DNA from: Psoroptes ovis
Taxonomy: Eukaryota; Arthropoda; Arachnida; Sarcoptiformes; Psoroptidae
DNA length: 64,000 nt
Assembly: GCA_002943765.1 (NCBI GenBank)
Contig: PQWQ01000010.1
Coordinates: 560,501-624,500 of the forward strand
Direction of reading: 5' to 3'
Both the position numbers and the translations under genes were made by a program. Below, piece by piece: positions 1-12,600 of the stretch. Under the pieces are notes generated by a model, which was given only the letters and a program-made list of their open reading frames with translations, ran no database searches and was not told the origin of the DNA. Position 1 is the stretch's first letter. Each line of letters opens with the position of its first letter.

Positions 1-1028
1 CAGCAGCAGCATCGTTTGCTTTCATCGAAAATAATCTTTGCTTATTTATTCGTTTATTCATTCAACAAACAATCCACCAAACAAACGAATAAATAAACCA
101 ACCAACAAACAAACAAACAAATAAATGAAATCCAAATAGAAATTGATAATCAAATCAATGCACAAATACATATGTGCATCAGCAGCAACAGCAACCGAAA
201 CAGCAGACAAACATAAAATTTTTGTATTATTTCTGCTTAATATTATTTGTGACTGCTTTTCAAAATTATCAAAGACTTTGGCTCTCATTCTATCTCTCTC
301 TCATAGATTCATTGATCGCTTTTTTTTGTATTTATTGTGATTTGTTATGATATACATTATTTATTTCATTCATTCATCCATCTATTCATTCATTCATTCA
401 TCGCATTTGAATGTACGATTCGGACAATGAAATTGGCCGTCCATTAGACATACATTCATTCATTCATTCATTCATTTCTTTAATCCTTCAATTCATTTGT
501 ACGAATCATGTACATTATCCTTAAACACTTCAAATGATAATATCACTGCCGATTCATTCATTGAAAGTATTTTTTTCATCTCATTTCGTGTGTGTGTGTT
601 TCATATATGAATGAATGAACGAAATTGTTTTGGATTTTGTGTTTTGATATTTTTCAATTGAAAATTGATGTAAATCTCCCACAACAACATCATAAGTCCG
701 AGTAAAAATACGTTCAACATTGATATGTATTATCATTATACGCCATAAATTTCTCTTCTGTTGTTCTTAGATGAATGAATCAATCAAGTCAAATCCAATA
801 TATTACAAGTGAAAACCAAAACACGACAAGACAAATGTCAAAATTATAATCGAGTTCAATTTATTTGGAAATTTTCGATCAATCATTCATTGAATCAATT
901 GATTTGCTCAATTTTTCTCTTTAAATCGAATTATTCAATCATTTATTTGCTCAATTCAAGCATAAACTCAAGAATAACAACCTCAAGATATACATTTGTC
1001 TCAAACATGACCAGTATCAGTTGAATAG
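1..1028. other. Upstream noncoding or intronic stretch of the Ack gene
   Basis: AT-rich sequence with runs of the ATTC tetranucleotide (around 368-400 and 450-477) and a short GT run near 590. No convincing exon is visible on either strand. Because the first Ack exon seems to open in the middle of a SAM-like domain at 1029, after a possible acceptor TAG at 1026-1028, this stretch is more likely intron than promoter. It could instead be 5' UTR if translation starts at the ATG at 1062. Confidence 0.5.
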
Positions 1029-4000
1029 TTGACAATTAATGATGATTATCGTTTGGAATCTATGAATTTTATTGAAATTCTTCGAATAAATGCTTCGAAA
1101 ATGAAAGTTATCTATGAAACATATCGTCGTCATCGGCAAAATAGCTCAAATAATAAAAATAATAATAATAATAATAACAATAATCACATTGAAATATGTC
1201 ATTCAAATGAATCGTTAATGAATAATAATAATAATAAAAATAATGGATATATCAACAATAATAATAACAATGTTGATATATCAACGACATCATCCACATC
1301 ATCATCGACAGCTGATCAACATCATTTGATGAATCAAAATCTGCAACAATCACAGCAGCAACAACAACAATATCGTCATATAATATCAATAGATTCATTG
1401 GTAATCAACAAAGAACTTGGTGTCGGTGAATTTGGTGTCGTACAACAAGGTATTTTCTGAGGCTTTGTTTGTTTGTTCGGAAAGTTTTCTGATTGTTTTC
1501 ATTTCATTTGAACTCATAGGTGTATGGACAAATGATGATGGAAAACGTATACAGGTGGCCATCAAATGTTTATCAGCATCACGTTTAGAAAATTCTTGTA
1601 TAGAATTCCTTAAAGAAGCATCGATAATGCATTCAATATCGAATGAACATATTGTACAGTTGTATGGTGTTGTATTGGAACCATCAGTTATGTTGATCAC
1701 TGAATTAGCACCATTACGTTCGCTGCTAGAATGTCTTAAAGAGCCGACATTAATCACACATTTCCCATTGACATCGTTGTGTTTATTTGCCGAACAAATA
1801 GCTGATGGTATGGCATATTTAGAATCAAAACGTTTGATACATCGTGATTTAGCTGCAAGAAATATTCTAGTTTTCAATAAAACTAAAGTAAAAATATCCG
1901 ATTTCGGTCTATCTCGAGCACTTGGTGTCGGTAAAGATTATTATCAAAGTAATTTTAATGTTAATCTAAAACTACCGATTGCATGGTGTGCACCTGAATG
2001 TATAAATTATCTTAAATTTACATCACAATCAGATGTATGGGCATATGGTGTTACATTGTGGGAAATGTTTTCATTCGGTTTTCAACCATGGGCAGCATTG
2101 ACTGGACAACAAATCCTAGAAGCAATCGATATGCCAAATTATCAACGATTAGAACGGCCAGAATGTTGCCCAAAAGAATATTATCAATTAATGTTGGATT
2201 GTTGGGCACATGAACCAAATTTAAGGCCAAAATTTTCTGAAATTGTTCAACTATTGCCTGATTGTAAACCTGAATTATTGCAAGCTATTAAAAATTCTGA
2301 TAATAACAACAACAATAATTTTATCCATAATAGCAACAATAATAATAATAATCAAAATCAGACAAAAGATTTTCTCCATTATAAATCTGGTGATATTGTC
2401 ACTGTTATCGATAAAGATCATGATGATCATCATTATTATGATACTAACAATGAACCGAAATATTTATGGAAAGGTGTTACAAATGATCGTAAAACAGGTT
2501 TAATCAATCCAAGCGATTTTGTGGCGTATTTAGGACAAAATTTACCATCAACAAATAATAATAACAATAATAATCATCATCATCATCATCATAATAATAA
2601 CCATTCATCCAATAGTAATAATAATAATAATAATCATTCATCGAATAACAATAATAATCATAATAATAATCACCATCATCATCATCATCATCATTCAGCA
2701 TCATCATTAGCATCAACAATAACATCAACTGTATTACAATCATCAAAATTTTTACGTGGATTTTTAGATATAAAAAATCATTCATCAAATGGTCATAGTA
2801 ATAACAACAACAGCAATAGCAATGATCATTCACCTAATGGTTTACGTAAACAATCACATCATCATCATCATCAACGTTTACGTCCTGAAATGATTTCACG
2901 GCCACAAGGTGATCTCAAACATACTGGTCATGTTGGTGTTGATGGATTATTTTTTGGTGATGTATCATTTTTGGATGGTAAATATAATTCAATTACTAAA
3001 TTGAATGGTAATCATTCATCATCATCAACAACGGCCACGACTACTACGAAACATGAACAATCGATTGAATCGAATAAATCTAATAATAATAATAATCGTA
3101 AATTAAATATATCTGGTCCTATACCGAATTTTAATCGTAATAGTGTTGTTGTTGGTGCACAAATCTCGAACAATTCGAAAGCAATTTATTCAAATTCAAA
3201 TCATGAATATCATGAAATAAGAGATGATGATGATGATGGCGATAATGATAATAATAATAATGATGATGATGATGATATGGGCGCTTTAGAAAGTCCACCA
3301 TTTGAGGTATTCAATTCAATTTGATTAATCGTGAATCGAAAGATTTAATTTTTCTTCTCATCGCTAATTATCCCCAAATTTTAGATACTTGATTTTGGTC
3401 CATCATTAATGGAAGAAGTATTTCGTGAATTAGATCACATTAAACCTGATTTGAATAATGATACAGGTGATAGTGAGATTGCTATCAATGAAAATAGTAT
3501 AAATGTTAAGAATGAAGTTCGTGAATTAAATCTAAAAATAAGTAAAGAATCGAATAATTTGAAGAAAAAACAATCGACAGTGAAACCGATTTCGGAAGCC
3601 GAACAAAATGAATTAGATTCGGCCATAGCGATGGCCAAAGATATTGCAAATCGTACAATGTTGGATGATCATAATTTAGATATGACCAAGAATGATTCAC
3701 CTAAAACACCGAATTCACCGAATAAACAGCAGAAAAAATTTTCATTCAAATTCCCTGTACCTGTAACTGGTCATCATGCTAAAAATGCTGAACGTCGTAC
3801 ATTTAGTGAAGAAACCGAATCGATTGGTAATATTATTGAAAGTATTACGCCGGCAGCTAAAGAAGCATACATGTCATTAGTTGATAAAGGAGTATCATCA
3901 TCTTCGACACCAGCTTCATTATCAAGTAGTAATATTGTAATGTCTGCTTCAGCATTATCTACACCAGCAGCTCCAGCGTCACACGCAGCTTCTACAGCAT

Positions 4001-5865
4001 CTATCGATTTCAATCATTCTCATACAAATTCAATTAACAGCCCAAATAATTATAATGATGAAGATGATAATATTATTAATGATCAAAGTAGTGGAATTGA
4101 AAATAATCCACTACGAATGTTACGAACAGCCGGTATTGGTAAAGTTTTACGGCCAAAAATTCGTGGAAATCGTTCATTTTCGCAACCACGATTACCGACA
4201 ACAGCACAAACTGCTGGCCTTGCCCGGGTAGCATCATCACGATCACCGATAGGTTTGTTTGATGTGTTTGTGTTATGGCGATTTAGATTAATTTCATTAT
4301 TTTAAATTTTAGGCATGGAATCATCGAATACTAATGTACATGGTGAATCAAACGATCAAAGAATCTCATTCATACAAGCTCAACAGCAAAATAATTCAAA
4401 TATGCCAAGTCATAATCAAAATGCATTACCATTACCTCCTCGAGATAGAAGTCGACCTTTGATACAGCTAAAAACACATCAACGACGTCATCCATTAGTG
4501 ATACCGGCTGAATTATCGGATAAAATGAATAATGTCAATAATAATAATTCTAATCATCAACAGCAACAACAATCACATATGAATATGATTGGAAACGATA
4601 ATAATAATAATAATTCATCATCAATGGATGGTAATCAAAATAATAATAATAATAATTTCTATCCACATCAATCATATGAAATATCATCAACATTAGGACA
4701 TAGGCACGTTCCAGTATTGAAACAAGTATCATGTCCACAAGTACCAGCTGCATTTTTACATAAAACATCGAATGTTAATCAAAATAATAATGAACAGCAC
4801 TCAGGTATTAATGAAAATTTAGGTGATTCTATCCACCACAATAATAAATCATCGATTCAACAACAACAACAACCATCATGTAAATCGACAAGATCATATC
4901 TGTAAGTGGAATTAATTTATATGCCTTATATGTCTTTGATATGTGAACATCTGTTCGTTTGTGTTTGTTTACATAAATCTTTTAATTATTTTTTTGAGTG
5001 CTTCAATTAATTAATCATTTATTTCATTCGATTCGAATCAAATAGGTCAGATGATTTGACTGAATCGTTGGAAAGTGAAATACAAAAAGCATTCGATAAT
5101 ATTAAGCTGAAAGTATCATCATCACCTATTTTGGCAGCGACCACAACAGTGACCCCACCTATAACCTCTACAACAACAGCACCGCAGTCAATCATCACTA
5201 AGCCACAATCTATCAATGAACAACAACAATCATCATCATCGACATCAACATTCGCCGTACCATCAACCTTTACATCTTCAACTACTTCGACAATACCATC
5301 ATCCTCAGCAACATCGGCAACTTCAAATGATAATATCATTGCAATTAAAACAAACGCAGCTCCAATCATTAAATCAGCTAATCCAATCAACACCAATCAT
5401 AGTCAACAGCAGCAGCATCATCCACCACCTCCATCTACGACAACTTCAAAGCATCGTACCATTGATAGTGATGAAGTTAGAGTTATGCAAAAAGTTCTTT
5501 CAAATGAAGTGAGTTAATTTTATTTGGGTTATTTACCAGTTAATTCTCATAAATATTATTCAATTGAATGTAGATCAATTTAAAAGCGGAAGAATGCGCG
5601 AAAATTCTGGATTCAACCGATTGGGATATTCATAAAGCAATCAAATGTATTGTAAGTATTTTATTTTTCTCAAAGATTTACGAATTCACGAATATTTTTT
5701 TTTTTTAATTAAAAACAGAGATTAAGACAACAACTTCGTAATCATAACATCATTGTTGATTGTGATTTGGCCAAAATGTTACAAAAATTCAATTGGAACA
5801 TACGGCAAGCATCGAATTATTTGATTGCAACACAAGGTGTACCTGAAGATACGACCGAAGTTTGA
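1029..5865 (+). CDS. Ack: ACK-family non-receptor tyrosine kinase (TNK2/Ack-like), 5' end probably incomplete
   Basis: Seven exons: 1029-1449, 1520-3306, 3385-4252, 4313-4901, 5046-5508, 5574-5651 and 5719-5865, all with GT-AG introns of 60-144 bp. Together they encode 1450 residues ending at TGA 5863-5865. Domains, numbered from 1029: the end of a SAM-like helix pair (about 5-37); a kinase with glycine loop GVGEFGVV, lysine of VAIK at about 156, HRDLAARN at about 248, DFG at about 268 and WCAPE; an SH3 domain (about 424-480) with an Asp/His-rich loop; a CRIB motif beginning ISRPQGDLKHTGHVG (about 599); and UBA-like helices in the last 75 residues. This order is the ACK signature: a Cdc42-GTP-binding cytoplasmic kinase linked to EGFR trafficking and clathrin. 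All catalytic residues are present, so it should be active. Long Asn, His and Gln runs fill the linkers. The first in-frame ATG is at 1062. The upstream half of the SAM region is missing, so an earlier exon probably lies outside the window. Confidence 0.92.
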
Positions 5866-6697
5866 CCAAAATCCGAAAAGAAACCGAAATAATTAGAATT
5901 TAACCTTCGCACATTTATCTATCAAAATGATAGTCAAAGTTAGTCAAATTTTTGTTAGGATTAATCGTTAGTTAGCGTGTGTCTATGTGTGTTTGTTTAT
6001 GTTTTTGTGGTTTGTCTTTGTGTGTAGCTCTATGTCTTTGTTTAGTGAAAGGGTCATGTTCATCATCTATTCACAACCATTTGGTAGCTTTGAATAGTTT
6101 TGTTCATCATTTTTTTCAAAGATATTTATGAACAATAATCTCTAATCTTTACTAGTCTTAAAAGTCTTTTGAATCATTTTTTCTACAATTATCGACAACA
6201 AATGATCAACAAAATCATTTTCAAATGATTACCGATGAAATTCACTTTGAATTTCATCAATTATTATTATTCGACCAATTCTTTTTTCTACGATTATTAT
6301 TATTATTATTTTATTTAATCTAAATATATTTGAAAGAAATTCTTTTCTATCTATTTATATTGAAACCTTTTTTATTTAAAAAATAAAAAATTTGTGAAAT
6401 TTTTCAAAATTTTTTAAAATTCAAAATTTTTGTGTACCGCTCTTTATGAATGTACCCGAATTTTTTTTATTCCCGAAAAAAATCGAGAATTCTTTTGTTT
6501 ATTGTTTTGATTCTGGAACACTTTTAATTTATTTGTTCCAGACCTTTGTTTTCATATTTGGTCTCTGATCTGGTACTTTTTTCCGATGATTCTGGTGGCC
6601 AAACTAATTGTTTTTTCATCAAGAATTTTCGATTTAATCTGTTTTTGGCATGGGAAAAGGAAATCACGATGCTTTTCGATGCTTTTGAAATGAAAAT
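5866..6697. other. Intergenic: Ack 3' UTR and Megf8 5' region
   Basis: No gene seen. It is T-rich with an AATAAA at about 6382-6387 that could be the Ack polyadenylation signal. The remaining ~300 bp before 6698 would serve as promoter and 5' UTR of the Megf8 gene. Confidence 0.5.
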
Positions 6698-9600
6698 ATG
6701 CTCCCGAAAATTGGTTTATTTATTGAATTCATAGCCATAATCATTGATCAAGCGATTACACATTCATCAATAATTGATAATCGTCAAATTATTACATTCG
6801 AAGGAATTAATGATTCTAATGGTATTATTCGTAATAATAATGTAACAAATGAATGGTTATTCATTAATAATTTCACAAATTTTATTCGATTGAAATTTAT
6901 TAAAATCAATCTTCAATGTAATGATTCTATCTATGTATTTAAAGGTGATTCATTTGAACAAGAATTAATTACTCGAATTAATGGTCCTTACGGCAGAAGT
7001 GAACAATTGAAGCCAATTTATTGTGAAAATAATCGATTATTACTAATATTTCAATCACAACAATCAATTATTGATGATGAATCATCATTTGAATTGCAAT
7101 ATTCATTTGAAAGCAATAATAATGAAACTTTAATGATCAATAATAATAATAATGAGTGGATTAAATTCGAACAAAACTTTTTCTTACCTCGTGTTCTGCA
7201 TACATCCATTTATGATCATATTTCAGATCAAATTTACATATATGGTGGTCGTAATCATGAACAAATTTATTCCGATTTACTATCATATTCATTTCGAACA
7301 AATAAATGGTATAATTTTACCAGCATTACTGACTGTGATAATGTTGAAAACTTTGATGAAATAAATCAAAAACCGAGATCAAGATGGGGTCATACAATGA
7401 ATTTTTTCCAAAATGATACATTAATAATATTCGGTGGTATTGGTGATGATGGTGAACAATTCAATGATTTATGGTCATTTAATTTGATTACGAATAAATG
7501 GACCGAACATTTATCGTTGAATCGTATCGATGAAAATACGTTACCAAAATTAGCGTTTCATATTGCACTCATTATTGATCATGAATGGCTTTATATACAC
7601 GGTGGTCGTCTGAATAATTCATCATATTCATCAAATATTTATCGCGTTAATTTATTCAATTATAGCCACATTGAATTGATCAGTCCATCGAATAGCAATA
7701 ATGAAATAAAATTAGCTGCACATACTGCCATTTTCAACAATCGTTCAATAATCGTGTTTGGTGGATTTGATGAACAAATATCCTTACAAAATTCATTTTA
7801 TGAATTTAATGTTGATACACGAATCTGGTCAATTATAAATGTCCAAAGCAATAAACCTTCAAAACGTGCATTTCATTCAATGCAATTAATATCGGATCAT
7901 TATTTATTAATTTTGGGAGGTTTTACCAACGATGAAAATTATAATGATGGCAATAAATTTCATATATTTTCATTCAAACATTTCAAATGGCTACAAATTG
8001 ACAACAACATTTCGAATGAATTCCCATACGAATCAATATATTTGCATTCAATGTTAATTAGGAAAAATTTTATTTATATTATCGGTGGATATTATGGTCA
8101 AATAAGCAATGAAATATTATTCTACAAATTGAATTCTATTGATATTGATAGCAGTTTTGAATTGAATCGATGGGAAAATGCTCGCCAAATGCTAATAACG
8201 AACAAATGTACAAATCGTAATACGAAACAATCCATATTTCGTTTTATACATCCCTTAGGATCACAAACATATGCTCATAATAGGCTGAGAATGTATTTGA
8301 ATCATTCAATGGGTAAATTATCATCAATTAATTTAAATGATAAATATTTTATTGATCAAGAATTCATCAATCATATAGTGAAACAACCTATCCGTCCAGT
8401 AAAAATTGATCATCGCATTGAAAAACGTCAAATCAATTGTAATAGTGGCTATTATTCACATCAAAACGAATGTATTGTATGCAATTGTAATGGTCATGGT
8501 GATCCACAATTAGGCATTTGTAATAGTCAAACTGGAGAATGTTATTGCACGAATAATACAGCTGGTTATAATTGTGAATATTGTTCACAAGGTTTTTATG
8601 GCGATCCAATCAATAACGGTGTGTGCTTTCGCCAGTGTTATCAAAAACAAAATAAAATATTGATTTTGAATGCGACTGTTGGTTATTTTGGCCATCAGAA
8701 GCGTAAAACTAATGGTAATTATTGCTTATGGATCATTTCAACTAATGATAATGTTAATTTGTCAGATGCGATCGATCAAAAACGAAATTCGTTACGAATA
8801 ACCATCCACCGATCGCCTGAAAATTCAAATTGTTCACAAAACAGCCTGATCATCTATGATGGTATTGCTAGTCATAGTTCACATGGTAACTATAACACTA
8901 GTCATATTATAGCTTCTATTTGCATAGGCAACAATGCCGATGAACATCAATTCATTGCATCGACTGGTGTTGCAACAATTTTATACAAGCAATCTTTCAG
9001 TGACAACCAGTCAAATCAAGCTTTCAATGCAACATATCAATCGATTGATCGATCATCACTCATCAATCAATCATTCATCAATCGAAAATTGCCTCAATAT
9101 CAGTGCAACATTGAATATTTTGACAATTTCATCATTTTTATTGGTGGTTATATTGATGTGAAACACTTATCAGTCACTTTATACTCATTAGCAAACAGTG
9201 AATTGGTTGCATTGCAAAATCATCTCCATATTGCACCGACAAATCGCCATCTACACTCTACAACTCGTGTTCACCAGGCAATTTTCATTTATGGTGGTAT
9301 TGACTTATTGACCAATAAAATTTCACATGAATTTTGGTGTTTGAACATTACTCATTCCGGTGAATTGCTCGATTTTAATTGGTTAAATTTGACAGTAAGT
9401 AATAATGATGACAAAGTATTGCCTCCAGCTTTGATGGGTCATACATTAACCGCCATTAAACGTAATACATCATTTGAATTTGATTCATTCATATTGATTG
9501 GTGGTTATTCACCTGAAAATGGCTATAATCATGAGCAATATATTTATTCATTGAACAAAAAACAATGGTCACTGTTAATCGCCAGAGGATCATCACCATT

Positions 9601-12600
9601 AGGAATTATCGGTCATTCGACAGTTTATTATAATGATATTCTTTACATATTTGGTGGTATTGATTTCAAAGAATCGCATAAAATGACCGTATCGAATACG
9701 CTTTATATTCTCGATTGTAAAACTTTGATCTGGAAAAGGATACAGCCACGATCGGTTATGAATTCTATAACACCACTGTATTTACATCAAGCAATTACGA
9801 TGCAAAATTATATGCTCATAATTGGTGGCAAAAAATCCATGACAAATTATCATTACAAAGATGAAAAATCCATATTGACATATGCTTATTTCTATAAATG
9901 TAATCGTTGGATAGCCATAATGAATGTATCATCAATATATAATCATTCAATATTAACCGATGATTATTATCAACAACAATTTGTTTCGATAACAATGGAT
10001 CGAAACATTAATAAATTATTCATGTATAATCAATCGAATAGATTCAAATCCATAATATTACCAAATGATTTTTGTAAATTTTTCACCGGCGATCGTCAAA
10101 AATGTTTGGCTATTGATGGATGCGCTTATTGTCACGCCCGAAATCAATCGATTTGTTTTGATCCAGAATTAAATTCGATTGATGATTGTATCGAAATAGT
10201 GAATAGTCCATCAAGCGATAAATGTGTTTATTCGGCTAATCCAATCAATAAAATTAAAAATAAATGCCATCAATTCACAAATTGTATTGATTGTACTGTA
10301 AATAATTACGAACTTGATAATAATTTCAATGATGCTGAGTATAGTGGCTGTCAATGGTGTGCTGATTGTCATATGGCCAATGGCCAATGTATACCTATGA
10401 ATGATTCTTGTCAATGGTTAGATTATTTCGATAATATCAATGAAAATAATTATTTAAGCTCAAATACACTGACAACAGCATCACCAATTTGTAGTAATAT
10501 TAGCATTGTTCATGATCAGTATTGTTTACAGCGTCGTTGTATGGCAACTGATTGTCGAAAATGTTTAAATCTTAATAAAAATCGAAATCTATATGGTCAT
10601 CATGATCAATCCGATGATTGCATTTGGACTAAACAAGTTTATAAATTCATCAAATTCGGTCAACTACAATCACCACGATCATCATCAACATTAACGATTT
10701 TGATGAATCCAATATTTGATTGGGCTTGTATTGAATCATCGATAATAAAATTTTCAATCATGAAAAATATACCAACAATTCCACCTTTAAAATGCCCGAG
10801 AAATTGTTATGAATACAAAACATGTAAAACATGTACAAATAACATGGCCACTGGTAATGAAAATGATTCATATAAATGTGTTTGGTCTGATCTGCGCAGA
10901 GAATGTATGACACCTGAATATGCAGCTATAAAATGTCAATTTGCCAATGATTGTGGTGGTTTTCTTATTGATGATAATCATCATTATAATCAGCAATGTT
11001 CAGAGGAATGTCAGCGATTCAAAAAAGCAAGTGATTGTATACAAATGCTTGATTGTGGCTGGTGTTCAATCGATAATCTGTCCAATCATACGTCTAATTA
11101 TATTGATGGTCTTGGACTATGCTTACAAGGTAATATTATTGGCCCCGAAAACGAATCTTCATGTTCAATTATTGAAAATAATACAATTCGAACCCGGTGG
11201 TATTTTAATGAAATACCGAAAGAAAATGAATGTATGAATAATCATCATAATTGCGATTCGAAATCACAAATATGTATCGATTTAGATGATGGTTTTATGT
11301 GTCAATGTAAAAGTGGTTATAAAATCATGTTCGATAATGATAATGATTTGAATGAAATAACTGGCAATAAATGTAAACCTATATGTCAACAAGGTTGTGC
11401 CAATGGCTATTGTATTGAACCGAATATTTGTAAATGTAATTTCGGTTACATTGGTGATGATTGTTCAATTAAATGTCATTGTAATGGTCACAGTATTTGT
11501 CCATCAATCGATAAACGTAATGTCTGCCTTGAATGTCATAATAATACACAAGGACCGAATTGTAATGAATGTCAATTATTTTTTGTTCATCGAAATTTAA
11601 CCAAAGATACATTTGAATGTCAATCATGTTATGAGTATTGTAATAATCATACTGACATTTGTTTTAATGAATCAGATTTATATAATATGACAACTGGATC
11701 CATTAACAATCACTTTGATGATAATTTTTGGCATGAATATGGCCGTCAAAATATTAAACATGGATCATTTGAAACAAAAACAACGGCAACATTTTGTATG
11801 AATTGTAAAAATAATACTGAAGGTGAACGTTGTGACCGTTGTAAGCTTGGTTATTTTAAAATTAGTGATGATATTCGTGATGGTTGCCGTCAATGTATGT
11901 GTAATGATCATGGTAATATTTGTAATCCATTCAATGGTGAAAATTGTAATTGTAATAATAATACTGAAAATGATCGTCAATGTAATTATAATTTGAATAC
12001 AAAAGAATATTATAATTATATCAACAAAACATATTATTTTAAATCATCACAAATAATGACCACATATTCGTTACCATGTTGGATGTTACAATGTACCAAA
12101 TGTAAAGATTATTATTATGGACAACCAATCAATGGTCATCAATGTTATCGACATATGTTCATAGATAAAGAATATTGTTTGAATACTAATTTTGATAATA
12201 AAAATAATAATAATAATAATAATAATGATTGTATCGATTATTTTAATACTAATCAACAATCACCATTACTGTATGGACGAACATTATTTTATGCAATACA
12301 ACCACGTTATATGAATGTTGATATTAGATTAATCATTTATTCAATCGATGGCAAGATTGATCTTTTCGTTACACTGAAAGATGATTTTTTTATTATTAAA
12401 GTGGATAAAAGTAATGGTTTTCATCGGTTGTTTGTCGATAAAAAATATTTACAATTTGCTAATCAATCATCATCTAATGATTCAGTACAAATTAATGAAA
12501 CATCAATCAATGATTTATTGATCAATCATCAATTCGCTAATAATCAAATGATTCGATTAAAATCTCCATATAAATTTACAAATATTGATCTAATGGCCGA

